Source of the DNA: Carnobacterium maltaromaticum DSM 20342
GTDB taxonomy: Bacteria; Bacillota; Bacilli; Lactobacillales; Carnobacteriaceae
Length of the DNA stretch: 64,000 nucleotides
Reading direction: 5' to 3'
NCBI RefSeq assembly: GCF_000744945.1
Contig: NZ_JQMX01000005.1
Span: 62,001 to 126,000 of the forward strand
Positions 53,827 to 61,996 of the stretch are shown here, piece after piece. Under the pieces are notes generated by a model. It had not been told where the DNA came from, searched no databases, and was given only the letters and a program-made list of their open reading frames with translations. The position numbers were made by a program, and so were the translations under genes. How positions within the stretch are numbered: position 1 is the stretch's first letter; every line of letters starts with the position of its first letter.

Positions 53827-54900
53827 TTACCAATTTATTATCCCGCCTGAATTGTTTCCACCTTCTCCATTATTATGGTTCACATCATTTTCAAACTCTT
53901 CTGTATCACCTGTTGTACCGGTCCAACTTTCGCCAGGTGCTGGATTTGAAGGTTGTGATGGAGGTGGCTGAGTAACTCCGTTATTGCTGTTATTCCCTTG
54001 AGAACCGCCAGGTGATGGCGTGCTATTACCAGAACCATTGTCCGTATAGCCTGCATTTGAAGAGTTTCCACTATTATTATTATTTGCATTGCTTGATTGA
54101 GCTTTTGCTTGGGAGGCTTGTTCTTGTTGTGCAGTTGCTTCAACTGCTGCTGTTTCTTGGGCTACTTTTTCAGCCTCAACTTCTGCTACTCGCTCTTTTT
54201 CTGCAAGTTTCGCATCGACTACAGCTAATGAAGCAAATAAATCAGTTTTTAATTTTTCTTGCTTTAAAGCTTCAACCTTTGCAACTGCTGCAGTATATGT
54301 TTCTCTTGAAACATCTTCTTTTACAGCTTGTTTCGTGTTATCTGCAAATAGATCACTTGTTAATTTTTTTGCTTCCTCCATTAAAGCTAATTGAGTTGTC
54401 ACTTCTTCAACTCGTTTTTGTTCTTTTTCATAAAACTTTACTTTATCTGATTTTAAAGTTTCTAATAAATCTTTTGATTCATTTAATGAAGCACCTTCTT
54501 TAACAACTCCTTCTGATTCAAAGGCTTTGTCTAATTCACTTGTTACAGTATACATGCTTAACGCATAGGTCAATTGAGCTTCGTTTTCTTTTATTTCTTT
54601 ATCTTTTTCTTCTTTTTTTCCATCAAGTAATGCGTTATTAATTTTCTTACTTTGTTTATCATCAAATTTTTCAGATAAAGCCTCTAAAGTTGAATCTGCA
54701 TAAGATTCTTCAACTAATTTTGATAACGATTTTTTATAAGAAGCTTTGTTTGAAGCTTGTAGTTCAACTTTTGCCTCTGCTTGTTTTGTTGAAAGTGAAT
54801 CTGCCAAAACGACTCCTCCACCAAGTAATACTAACACTGTACAAGCTGTTCCAATCCAAATCTTTTGCTTTTTAGTCCATTTTTCAAAAAACTTTGTCAT
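53827..54900 (-). CDS. Membrane-anchored extracellular coiled-coil protein
   Basis: 357 residues. An N-terminal signal-anchor (KIWIGTACTVLVLLGGGVVLA) is followed by about 230 residues of Lys/Glu-rich coiled coil (KSLSKLVEESYADSTLEALS, EKEQKRVEEVTTQLALMEEA) and a Ser/Asn/Gly-rich, low-complexity tail. No LPXTG. It stands in the place of PrgA (a coiled-coil surface protein) ahead of the adhesin. The tail suggests a flexible, wall-spanning end. Confidence 0.8.
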   Translation of the reverse strand: MTKFFEKWTKKQKIWIGTACTVLVLLGGGVVLADSLSTKQAEAKVELQASNKASYKKSLSKLVEESYADSTLEALSEKFDDKQSKKINNALLDGKKEEKDKEIKENEAQLTYALSMYTVTSELDKAFESEGVVKEGASLNESKDLLETLKSDKVKFYEKEQKRVEEVTTQLALMEEAKKLTSDLFADNTKQAVKEDVSRETYTAAVAKVEALKQEKLKTDLFASLAVVDAKLAEKERVAEVEAEKVAQETAAVEATAQQEQASQAKAQSSNANNNNSGNSSNAGYTDNGSGNSTPSPGGSQGNNSNNGVTQPPPSQPSNPAPGESWTGTTGDTEEFENDVNHNNGEGGNNSGGIINW

Positions 54901-55017
54901 TTTAATTCCTCCAGTTATAAATAAGTTCTTTTTTAGTTACTTTAAGATTAACATAATTATTTAATCTTGTGATAGTTATATCTGACTAATTACTGTTTTT
55001 CTCATATTTATTTAATT

Positions 55018-55248
55018 TCAATTGTTACTAATCAACATCATACTAGACTTCGGAAGTAAAACATCATTTACTTCTTCAATGTTTAATACCTTTTTAACTG
55101 AATTAAATTTTTCAACAACCATTCTATCAATTTCTTTTTTCGTTAAATTTTTAGTGAAAATTATATTTCTTCTAATCGTCTGTCCACTATTTGTTTCAAA
55201 CGAAATATAATACTCAATACCATCATACCAGTGATCTTCAATTCTCAT
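55018..55248 (-). CDS. 76-residue hypothetical protein
   Basis: ATG with AAGGAGGGG upstream. The product MRIEDHWYDGIEYYISFETN... is soluble and basic toward the C-terminus. No family was recognised. It is one of several small genes between the Q-leader and the surface proteins. Confidence 0.55.
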   Translation of the reverse strand: MRIEDHWYDGIEYYISFETNSGQTIRRNIIFTKNLTKKEIDRMVVEKFNSVKKVLNIEEVNDVLLPKSSMMLISNN

Positions 55249-55273
55249 AGTACCCCTCCTTGATTGTAATGAA

Positions 55274-55465
55274 TCATTTCTTAATTCTCTTTTCTTTAAA
55301 TGAGTTTGCAGAATGCATAAACGAAATAGCTAAGATAATCGATCCTGAAAAGTATATCGGAATGGCTAGAAAACCTATCCAATACAATAAAAAATAAAAC
55401 GGAAGTACAAAAAGCACAGCATTCATCAAACCTACAAAAAAATCTGTTGATTTATCTTGTTTCAT
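55274..55465 (-). CDS. 63-residue membrane protein
   Basis: ATG with GGAGTG upstream. Two hydrophobic segments (GLMNAVLFVLPFYFLLYW and LAIPIYFSGSIILAISFM). Unknown function. Confidence 0.55.
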   Translation of the reverse strand: MKQDKSTDFFVGLMNAVLFVLPFYFLLYWIGFLAIPIYFSGSIILAISFMHSANSFKEKRIKK

Positions 55466-55639
55466 TTCATCACTCCTTATACAATTTTCTACTTTTAGGT
55501 ATCGTATAAATCATTAAAACTTTGATGTTTACTAACAAATTTGTAAAACAGTCCAACATTCGCAAGGTTTATATGCAATCGTTACCTCAAACTCTACAAG
55601 AGTAGACTACAGCTTATTTGAACTAAACTGTCTCTTGAT

Positions 55640-55760
55640 GTACTGCTGATACCCGAACCCTTTTAAAGGCTTTATTGCGGGCTTCACCTTCTGCATATCA
55701 GCGCTTATCACAGAAGCGGAGGACTAGTCCGAATATGATTGGGGTTACACCAATTTTTAC
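55640..55760 (+). ncRNA. Candidate structured RNA or transfer-related element, higher in GC
   Basis: A 120-base block of about 48 percent GC in AT-rich surroundings, within a 380-base gap (55466-55845) without genes. Nested pairs are GCTGATA (55645-55651)/TATCAGC (55696-55702), CCCG (55652)/CGGG (55678), and CCTTTTAAAGG (55659-55669). Further pairs are GCGCTT/AAGCG, the palindrome GGACTAGTCC (55721-55730), and ATTGG/CCAAT (55738-55754) followed by TTTTT on the plus strand. No ORF is present. It may be a small RNA, an oriT-like region or an ssDNA initiation site; I cannot name it. Confidence 0.5.
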
Positions 55761-55845
55761 CACAACCTCTCAAATGTCTTTTAATGACACTCTCCGTTGC
55801 TTTTGTTAACAAACATCAAAATTTTAATGATTTTGTTAGTTGATT

Positions 55846-56046
55846 CTACTTCAGTAAATACTTGATTACGTGTTTTGGATTGGAAGATACTACTACACCA
55901 TTACCATGTTTTAATTCTTTAAATTCAACCCTTAAAGCACCAGCCTTTAATAGCCGTACTTCAATTTCTTTTTTTGATTCACTTGTTAATTCATCGAATG
56001 TTATTGAGGAAATATTTTGTGCATGAACTGCATATTTTCTCTGCAT
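55846..56046 (-). CDS. 66-residue hypothetical protein
   Basis: Basic and soluble (MQRKYAVHAQNISSITFDE; NPKHVIKYLLK). The stop of the preceding gene lies 3 bases upstream, so coupling is likely; the ribosome binding site is weak. Not recognised. Confidence 0.5.
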   Translation of the reverse strand: MQRKYAVHAQNISSITFDELTSESKKEIEVRLLKAGALRVEFKELKHGNGVVVSSNPKHVIKYLLK

Positions 56047-56049
56047 TTT

Positions 56050-56424
56050 TCAGTCATCTTCTTTGAACTTACGCTCAAGACTTTCAGAAACTTTAAAAGG
56101 GATCTTGTTTTTATCTATCAATTTCACCGACTTTAACATCCCTTTATTTGTTGATAGTAAATTTGAGTGAATGTTCTTTCTTTCAGCAATTAAGGTTCCA
56201 GTATGATCATAAACCTTTTTAATTGCGTAATACGACTTTTGTATCGTTGTTTTACTTTCAATTGGCTCAGAAAAATCAACGCCCCAATAAGAATTTTCTA
56301 TTAACACTAAATTCTCATTTTCTATCCTTCTTTTTTTTCCATCAAAAAGTACAACTTCATGACCGCACTCTCGAACATTTTCCCAACTTACAACATTACC
56401 AGGCTTTTTCATTTTAGTCGCCAT
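56050..56424 (-). CDS. 124-residue hypothetical protein, first ordinary gene of the conjugation operon
   Basis: ATG with GGGAGGAG upstream. Contains VVSWENVRECGHEVVLFDGKK and a basic C-terminus. It follows the leader with its terminators, so it is the first gene expressed when read-through is allowed. Function unknown. Confidence 0.55.
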   Translation of the reverse strand: MATKMKKPGNVVSWENVRECGHEVVLFDGKKRRIENENLVLIENSYWGVDFSEPIESKTTIQKSYYAIKKVYDHTGTLIAERKNIHSNLLSTNKGMLKSVKLIDKNKIPFKVSESLERKFKEDD

Positions 56425-56569
56425 ACTACTTTCTCCTCCCCCAAATTAAAATTATTATTATCTATCTCGAATATTGCTAATGTATTGTCATCACTAAAAC
56501 TGTTTGATCCAAATCGATTTCTCAACTTACAGTAAAAGTATTTTTTAGCAAAACTCGAAAAACAAAAAA

Positions 56570-56602
56570 AGGAGTATCACTAGTATAAATAGTGATACTC
56601 CT
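56570..56602 (-). terminator. Leader terminator 2 of the conjugation operon
   Basis: AGGAGTATCACTA/TAGTGATACTCCT, a perfect 13-bp stem with a 7-base loop, followed on the minus strand by CCTTTTTTTG. It lies between the peptide gene and the first large genes. Confidence 0.88.
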
Positions 56603-56730
56603 CTTTTAACCTTGCTCTGCCATAATTGGCCCCATAAAATTAATAATATAAAAACGTTGCTTATGCATAAAACTTACATTTACAGACTATTCTAATTGAA
56701 AAATAAGCTGAAAAATATACAGTTGTATGC

Positions 56731-56907
56731 TATATTATTAATTGTTGCAACTTTTATTGCAACTCGGGGCTTCTTATAACAGGAGCAACGAAAAAAGGCG
56801 CTGTACACTATCTAATTAGAGTAGATATGCTGTACCCTGGGTGTGCTTGACCGTATTAAATCGTTTGGCGACGATTCATTACGTTAGCACTCAGGGCCTT
56901 TTTTTAT
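56731..56907 (+). ncRNA. Probable plus-strand RNA antisense to the conjugation leader
   Basis: An extended -10 TGCTATATT (56728-56736), with CTGAAA as a weak -35, would start a transcript near 56743. It ends at a terminator 56835-56907 with arms CCCTGGGTGTGCT and AGCACTCAGGG, an inner AATCGT/ACGATT stem, and a T-run. It runs opposite to the leader and overlaps the minus-strand terminator at 56797-56835. Anti-Q RNA of pCF10 is a functional parallel. Confidence 0.6.
56797..56835 (-). terminator. Leader terminator 1 of the conjugation operon
   Basis: GTACACTATCTA pairs with TAGATATGCTGTAC (one bulge); on the minus strand it is followed by GCGCCTTTTTT. Combined with the terminator at 56570 it makes a two-stop leader. 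Confidence 0.8.
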
Positions 56908-57163
56908 TTACCCAGTTTTAATAAAAAACCAGTTAAGTAAAATTATATTCAATTTTCAAAATAGTCATTTTTATAATTATCGCTAATTGCTCACATAATC
57001 TTAAACTTGCTGTTTAAGATTACCACAGTCGTTTTTCTTTTGCAAATACAAATAATGGGACTTGTGATAATGAAATTTTGATTTTTAAGCTATAAAAGTC
57101 GGTAATTAAGGTAAATCCGAAACCCTTTGCATAATCAGAGTAATACAAAATATTATTTTATTC

Positions 57164-57238
57164 TCAGCCGCTAGCTACCATCCCCAGTGTAGAAATTAAA
57201 ATTTCAACATCAACTGCCTCTACAACAGTACCGTTCAT
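57164..57238 (-). CDS. 24-residue peptide gene at the head of the conjugation operon (PrgQ-like by position)
   Basis: ATG with AAGGAGG 7 bases upstream. The product starts MNGTVVEA and ends STLGMVASG, with a small hydrophobic C-terminus. It faces the PrgX-like regulator across about 290 bases, and the conjugation genes follow after terminators, just as prgQ relates to prgX in pCF10. Unlike PrgQ it lacks a hydrophobic N-terminal signal. It is probably the inhibitor or inducer peptide precursor. Confidence 0.65.
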   Translation of the reverse strand: MNGTVVEAVDVEILISTLGMVASG

Positions 57239-57531
57239 ATTATCTACCTCCTTCCAAAAAATAAATTATGAAATATTTCAGTAAATTAAGTATACACAAT
57301 TATTTACCAAAAGTCTCTATTTTTTTGACAAAAGCTGTTTTTTAAATCATTTAGGTGTGATAAAATATTATTCATAGGAAAAGCCTTTAAAAATAGTCTA
57401 AAAAGCTTTTAAAAAGAGCTCGTTTCCTTATTCAGACATTTATATTAACATCTTGTTTTTTCTGCTTAAATCTTAAAAATTATTTTACTAATATTTATAA
57501 AAGAATTTTAAAATATAAGGGAGTGGTATAC
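57239..57531. promoter_or_regulatory. Control region between peptide gene and PrgX-like regulator
   Basis: Both divergent promoters must be here. On the minus strand a TATACT (57291-57296) without a clear -35 fits a regulated promoter for the peptide; a TTGACA lies on the plus strand near 57325. No clear operator pair was found by eye. Confidence 0.5.
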
Positions 57532-58536
57532 TTGGAAACACTAACAACAAACAAAATTATTAGGAAACTGAGAATTGAGCAAAAAAAAACACAAACCCAA
57601 TTTTATAAAGGTTTATTTTCAAGATCTGTTTACCAAAAAATTGAGAATGGAGAAAAAAAGCTTAATCATCACGAACTTATTTTAATTGCAAACAATTTAG
57701 GAATTGACTTGTTTGAACTATTAACACTGTGCGCTGAAGAAACGAAAACAGATATAAAAGAACTTAGAGAACGAATTCAGCAAACAATCCTTTCTCCAAA
57801 CGGACAGAGAAAAAGAGAATCCATTAGCGAGATCCAGTCTATCCTTAAAGAAAACAAAAAATTTAACCCGGAATGGTTTAATCTATATTTATTTTTTTCA
57901 ATTGCCTTCAGAAATTCAGAAGAACCTATCATAATGCCAAGTATAAATGACCTACATTACCTGGAAAAAATATACTCTGAAAAAACCTTTTTTACTTTAA
58001 TCGATTACAAAATATATTTAAACTGTATAAATATATACGGTCTTCAACAAATTAAATTTTTAGAAAAAAAACTATTTCCAGTCAAACAGAAAGAAATAAG
58101 AAGTCAGGAATTTATCTCCACTGTCTTTTTAGCTTATAATAATATGATATGCCAAGCTGTCTATGTTAAAAATTACACTCAAGGTTTTAAATATTTAAAG
58201 CAAGCACTTAAATTTGAGAATAGAGAAATTGAATATTCGTCAAAAATACAATTCCTATTCCTTGAACAGCTTCTATATTGCCAATTATACAAAGCACACG
58301 ACAATCACAAAAAAGAAATAGAAGCCTACCTTAAAGCTTATAATTACGCTGAACTTGTCGAATCTTTGGGGGATACTCAGCAAAGTAAGATCATGTATCA
58401 TGACCTAGAACAAGTTAAAGAAAATAAAGATATTATTTCTCCAGGTGATCCGAGTCTCAAATTTGATAAACCTACTCAACAGGACAGTGAAGTTAAATTG
58501 TATTTAAATAGCCTTCCACCAAGAAAAATCAAATAA
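57532..58536 (+). CDS. PrgX-like peptide-responsive regulator
   Basis: About 334 residues from the TTG at 57532 (AAGGGAG 8 bases upstream). The N-terminal HTH reads LRIEQKKTQTQFYKGLFSRS then VYQKIENGEKKL, close in pattern to PrgX of pCF10 (FYxGxxSxSVYxKxE). The rest is helical and repeat-like (EKIYSEKTFFTLIDYKIYLN; TQGFKYLKQALKFENREIEY). It is expected to repress the conjugation promoter and to release it on binding a peptide. Confidence 0.82.
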   Translation: METLTTNKIIRKLRIEQKKTQTQFYKGLFSRSVYQKIENGEKKLNHHELILIANNLGIDLFELLTLCAEETKTDIKELRERIQQTILSPNGQRKRESISEIQSILKENKKFNPEWFNLYLFFSIAFRNSEEPIIMPSINDLHYLEKIYSEKTFFTLIDYKIYLNCINIYGLQQIKFLEKKLFPVKQKEIRSQEFISTVFLAYNNMICQAVYVKNYTQGFKYLKQALKFENREIEYSSKIQFLFLEQLLYCQLYKAHDNHKKEIEAYLKAYNYAELVESLGDTQQSKIMYHDLEQVKENKDIISPGDPSLKFDKPTQQDSEVKLYLNSLPPRKIK

Positions 58537-58589
58537 CACATTCCAGCTAGCAACCAATAATTTTCATTTGTATTGGTTGCTGCTTTCGT

Positions 58590-59147
58590 TTATTTTCGAG
58601 ATAAAACTTCTACAAAAACTACAGAAACCTCCACAAACGTATCTTCATCACTTAAAATCCCTGTTACCCATCCAGGTAATGTTCTCCCCATCGTTACATA
58701 CAACTCAATCATAACCTTCAAAAACTCATCTTTTTTACTTTTTTCACTAGCTTTTTTTAATCGACGTACAAAATCTAAAAAACGAATCTCTATCTCGCTA
58801 CCTGCAACGTCAGCTTTAACACTCTCAGCTTCCCTAGCAACCTTCTCAGTCAATTGTATCCCCTCTTCAGCTAGAAACGTCTTATTTCCAACTTGATTAA
58901 CCAGGTATTCTGATTCTAAACGAATCAGCTTATTATAAACCTCGTCAATTGTAAAATCACCTAATGCAGCAATCCCTACAAAAAAATAAATTGGATACTT
59001 CTCTATCCCCCACTCACGCTTAAACCAAGTGGAAATCGTTGATTGCGGGATTCCTGTTGCTAAACAAAACTCTGATAAATTCATTTTCAACTCTTCTTTT
59101 AAAAAAATTAACACCGGATGTTTACCCAAAATAAAATCTTTTCCCAT
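58590..59147 (-). CDS. HTH-containing DNA-binding protein near rep
   Basis: 185 residues. The HTH lies at about 24-45 (NLSEFCLATGIPQSTISTWF), followed by helical segments. It may be a plasmid regulator. A TTGCGATA-TAAT-TATCGCAA palindrome at 59186-59205 lies just upstream and may be its operator. The start is ATG, but the ribosome site (AAGGGA) is very close; an internal start is possible. Confidence 0.65.
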   Translation of the reverse strand: MGKDFILGKHPVLIFLKEELKMNLSEFCLATGIPQSTISTWFKREWGIEKYPIYFFVGIAALGDFTIDEVYNKLIRLESEYLVNQVGNKTFLAEEGIQLTEKVAREAESVKADVAGSEIEIRFLDFVRRLKKASEKSKKDEFLKVMIELYVTMGRTLPGWVTGILSDEDTFVEVSVVFVEVLSRK

Positions 59148-59360
59148 TCCCTTGCCTACCTCTCTATCTTAGAATTACAAACACTTTGCGATATAATTAT
59201 CGCAAGCTCTATTTAAACTCTAACATAAATCATAAACAACGCAAACAATAAAATAAACTCATACTCTTAAAGTATATCTCTAAATAGATCCCTAATGCTT
59301 GGTTAGAGAGAAGTGCGTATATAAGATATATTAAGTAATTGGCAGACTGGCTCTTTTAAT
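59148..59360. other. Candidate replication origin downstream of rep
   Basis: In Inc18 plasmids the origin lies immediately after rep. This gap follows the rep stop at 59361 and carries AT-rich stretches and AAGTGCGTATATAAGATA. I cannot prove it from sequence; the palindrome at 59186-59205 is better explained as an operator. Confidence 0.4.
59186..59205. promoter_or_regulatory. Palindromic operator candidate
   Basis: TTGCGATA-TAAT-TATCGCAA, perfect 8-bp arms, upstream of the HTH gene at 58590-59147. Confidence 0.65.
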
Positions 59361-60941
59361 TTAACTTGTATCTAGTTCTGATAATTCCATCTGCATCGTT
59401 CTCACAGGCTGTTCTGACGCATCTTTTAGGAAATTAGCCACAACGCTACGGCATTTTGGAATTAACTCACAAAGCGCTAAAACTAATTTTTCTGCTCTTT
59501 CTTTTTTATTGTGGTAGATTGATTGAATCAGCATAGCCCTGGTAGTCAAGTATGTTCGACTTGCTCGCCCACGTGTGGTTTCTGTAAATAGTTCCCCACG
59601 TTGTTCCAGGTCCTTTAGTAATTCCTTCAGTGTTGATTTCGGAATTCCAATTCCTTCTTGAATCGCAGCATAGGTGGTTTCGATAACCATTTTATCCGGA
59701 GTAACTTGTTTGTTAATCCACTCAAAAAGGTCCTTCTGCCATTCGTATTTATGAACTCGTTGTCTCTCTGTCCGTGCTTTTTTATGCTTATGCCATAAAC
59801 TTCTATGCACTTTTCCATTTGTTTTAGTTTTTAATTCTTTCATGTGATCTGATTTGGCCCATTTATGGATTAAAGCATTAATGTGATCCTTGTGTGCACC
59901 TTTGTATTCTCCGCTATAGGCATTTATTACCGTTCTTTCAAGTTCCATGTACTCAAGGGGGCTTGTTAAATTAATATTAAATTCTTCCATCATGTTTAAT
60001 GCCTCCTGAAATGTTAACCCCGAACTGTAACATGCCAATGACATTGTTAATACTGCATTGTTTCTTCCCAAATCTTGGCCAGCACCACAATCAATTTCAT
60101 TTGCATTGATCAATGCTTTAAACCAAGCAGCATTAATTTGTTTTCCGTATTTTTTTATACGTACATTATTTTTGCCATCAGCAACTGCAGCAATATTATT
60201 CTCTTCAACACAATTTTTGGCATAAAACATGGACCATTCTTGTAAGTCATCAAAATAATATTGAAACTCCGGATTAAAACTAACAATATTATCAGAATTC
60301 GGCGTTCTAAAAATACCGAAATTGTTACAACCAACGTCCACACAGTTCATTTTCTCAGCAAATGCTAACTTAATGCTACGAGAAATCGCTCTTGCTGTTC
60401 TTAAAGATTTATAATTATTGGCACTCGATACAAAACTCGGTTCTTTTAGTGAATAGTAAAAGTGATACCCTTTTGTTGTTTTCAAAACTAGTGTAGGTAC
60501 ATAGTAAAAGCCTGCTTTAAAAGTATTTTCAATGATTTCGTTAACTGATGCTCTCTCATAAGCTGATTTGAAATCAATATCGACAACAAAACAGTTGATT
60601 TGGCTTAGATTGTATTCTTTATGTCCTTTTACATAGAGCCTAGTCTCATCCGTATATCCACCGTAACTAAATATATTTGGAGTCCAATGGGTAAATTGAT
60701 CTCTATTTTCTTCTAGTGCTTCAAGTGAAGTCAATACAATGCCTCTTGCTGCTTGCATGTTTTCCTTTGTTCTGAAACCAAAAATAGCACCCTTTTTATT
60801 TTTATCTTCCTGAAAGTTCAATGAATTGTATTTACTATTCTTAACTTTGTAGCGTTTTAATCCACCATTTAGAATTAGTTCTTGAACTTTAATCGGATCT
60901 ATTTTGATTGCTGCAGTATTAGGTTCTGCTATAGTTTGCAT
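59361..60941 (-). CDS. rep: Inc18-type replication initiator (RepE/RepS/RepR family)
   Basis: 526 residues; known Inc18 Reps are about 500. The family pattern is clear: KGAIFGFRTK, ARGIVLTSLEALEENRDQFT, HWTPNIFSYGGYTDE, SQINCFVVDIDF and CNNFGIFRTPNSDN, followed by a primase-C-terminal-like (PriCT) region and LGRNNAVLTMSLACYSSG. It starts theta replication by opening the origin downstream. GGAGGTGAAATATA lies before ATG. A ~297-base leader with antisense RNA and an attenuator precedes it. Confidence 0.93.
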   Translation of the reverse strand: MQTIAEPNTAAIKIDPIKVQELILNGGLKRYKVKNSKYNSLNFQEDKNKKGAIFGFRTKENMQAARGIVLTSLEALEENRDQFTHWTPNIFSYGGYTDETRLYVKGHKEYNLSQINCFVVDIDFKSAYERASVNEIIENTFKAGFYYVPTLVLKTTKGYHFYYSLKEPSFVSSANNYKSLRTARAISRSIKLAFAEKMNCVDVGCNNFGIFRTPNSDNIVSFNPEFQYYFDDLQEWSMFYAKNCVEENNIAAVADGKNNVRIKKYGKQINAAWFKALINANEIDCGAGQDLGRNNAVLTMSLACYSSGLTFQEALNMMEEFNINLTSPLEYMELERTVINAYSGEYKGAHKDHINALIHKWAKSDHMKELKTKTNGKVHRSLWHKHKKARTERQRVHKYEWQKDLFEWINKQVTPDKMVIETTYAAIQEGIGIPKSTLKELLKDLEQRGELFTETTRGRASRTYLTTRAMLIQSIYHNKKERAEKLVLALCELIPKCRSVVANFLKDASEQPVRTMQMELSELDTS

Positions 60942-60972
60942 TATATTTCACCTCCAGTTAATCAACAAAAAA

Positions 60973-61002
60973 AGAGAGAGCACTAGTACTAGTGCTCTCT
61001 CT
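60973..61002 (-). terminator. Attenuator in the rep leader
   Basis: AGAGAGAGCACTAGT/ACTAGTGCTCTCTCT, a perfect 15-bp palindrome, followed on the minus strand by TTTTTTTG, 32 bases before the rep start. It stops rep transcription when the antisense RNA is present, as in Inc18 plasmids. Confidence 0.9.
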
Positions 61003-61067
61003 TTCGTCATTCCAAACTGTTATGCTAATTCCCAGCGTGAAAACACACTTAAATAAGCCTTAAAAGG

Positions 61068-61238
61068 TTGAATTTTCCTTGAAAATTTGGTATAATAAAT
61101 TATCAGAAACAGGCTCCAACCTGTTTCATTCAAAATAAAATACTAATTTTTATGGGACGAGAATGAACACATAGCTTTCGTATGTGATTCAGAATGTATT
61201 AGAGGGACCAAGCTCTTATACTTTCCGTCTCTTTTTTT
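61068..61238 (+). ncRNA. Antisense copy-control RNA (RNAIII-like) and its promoter
   Basis: TTGAAT (61068-61073), 17-base spacer, TATAAT (61091-61096), transcript from about 61103. Stem-loops are GAAACAGG-CTCCAA-CCTGTTTC (61106-61127), CACATA/TATGTG (61169-61187), and a terminator AGAGGGA...TCC-GT-CTCT then TTTTTTT, ending near 61238. The length is about 136 bases, the size of RNAIII in pIP501. Confidence 0.85.
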
Positions 61239-61244
61239 GTATCA

Positions 61245-61286
61245 ATCATACCTAAACTTTTTTAAAATGTAAATATTTTTACATTT
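61245..61286 (-). promoter_or_regulatory. rep promoter with palindromic operator
   Basis: Minus strand TTTACA (61268-61273), 17-base spacer, TATGAT (61245-61250). AAATGTAAA-TATT-TTTACATTT at 61265-61286 is a perfect inverted repeat across the -35, and is the likely binding site of the repressor encoded next to it. Confidence 0.88.
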
Positions 61287-61297
61287 GATATATGCTT

Positions 61298-61627
61298 TTA
61301 ATTCAATTCAAGTGCATTGGCACCCTTTAATCGAAATCTATCAATTTCTTCTGGAGTATTTAACTCAGAAATCATTTTTTTTATTTGTTCTAACTCAAAT
61401 GAATGGTTTAAAAGGAGTGGCTCATATTTACTAAAAACCATATCTTCAAATCTATCCAATGCTTCAGTACCAAAATTTCTAGTTCCGTTGTCAAACTCTC
61501 TAACATAACTAGATGCTAATCCAATTGCTTTAGAAAGTTCAATTCGACTAATATAATAGTTATCGATTAGAAATTTTAGTACATAACGATTATACTCATT
61601 TCTAAATTCTTTAGTACCCTTTTCCAT
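61298..61627 (-). CDS. Small HTH protein, candidate copy-number repressor
   Basis: 109 residues from the ATG at 61627 (AAGGAGAGG upstream). The HTH-like segment ISRIELSKAIGLASSYVREF is at about 27-46. It lies just upstream of the rep promoter and its operator, the place of CopR/CopF in Inc18 plasmids, though the sequence differs from them. It should reduce rep transcription. Confidence 0.7.
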   Translation of the reverse strand: MEKGTKEFRNEYNRYVLKFLIDNYYISRIELSKAIGLASSYVREFDNGTRNFGTEALDRFEDMVFSKYEPLLLNHSFELEQIKKMISELNTPEEIDRFRLKGANALELN

Positions 61628-61996
61628 ATAACCTCTCCTTGTTGTCACTTGTAACAACAGTTCTTAAGTAACATAATACCACCTTTTTTTTACATACTCA
61701 ATAGATATTACTTTTTTTTTCACTGTTTTTGTTTTTATTTTTGAAAAACCCTTTAAAATCAATTAGTAATATATTGTATTACTATTTAAAATACATTATT
61801 AATAGTAATACAATATATTTTATTACTAAATACTATTCAGAAAACCCTTATTTATAAACTTTTATTCACTTAGTTGTTGATTTCGACAACGTTAAGTGGT
61901 ATTATATTGTAGTAGTATTATATGTATATTTTTAATAGTAATATATTAGTCACATTTTTGTATTACCTTTATATTTCTTTAAGGAGGAAACTTACT
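61628..61996. promoter_or_regulatory. AT-rich region upstream of parA with TATTAC repeats
   Basis: About 370 bases, very AT-rich, with repeated AGTAATA(C/T)A/TATATT-type segments in both orientations (for example near 61765-61830 and 61905-61980) and one copy of the 20-bp motif at 61961-61980. It holds the promoters of the repressor and parA and part of a candidate centromere. Confidence 0.6.
61961..61980 (+). repeat. 20-bp partition-site motif, copy 1
   Basis: TATTACCTTTATATTTCTTT, 16 bases before the parA start and overlapping its ribosome binding region. It is the same as the three copies downstream of the par genes except for one or two bases. Confidence 0.75.

Noticed and set aside
54012-54503. 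Long plus-strand leucine-rich reading frame over the coiled-coil gene
   Set aside because: It is the complement of a Lys/Glu/Gln-rich coiled coil, which makes such frames by composition; no ribosome binding site.
55560-55845. Possible tRNA or group II intron fragment
   Set aside because: No T-loop GTTCGA or CCA-type acceptor pairing was found, and the domain V signature of group II introns is absent. It is kept only as an unnamed structured element.
56640-56680. Nine-residue frame (MGPIMAEQG) on the minus strand in the conjugation leader
   Set aside because: There is no ribosome binding site and the frame is short; likely chance.
61660-61960. Possible CRISPR-like array from repeated TATTAC segments
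   Set aside because: Repeats are irregular, AT-rich and partly inverted, with no constant spacer length and no cas genes. They fit centromere or promoter DNA better.
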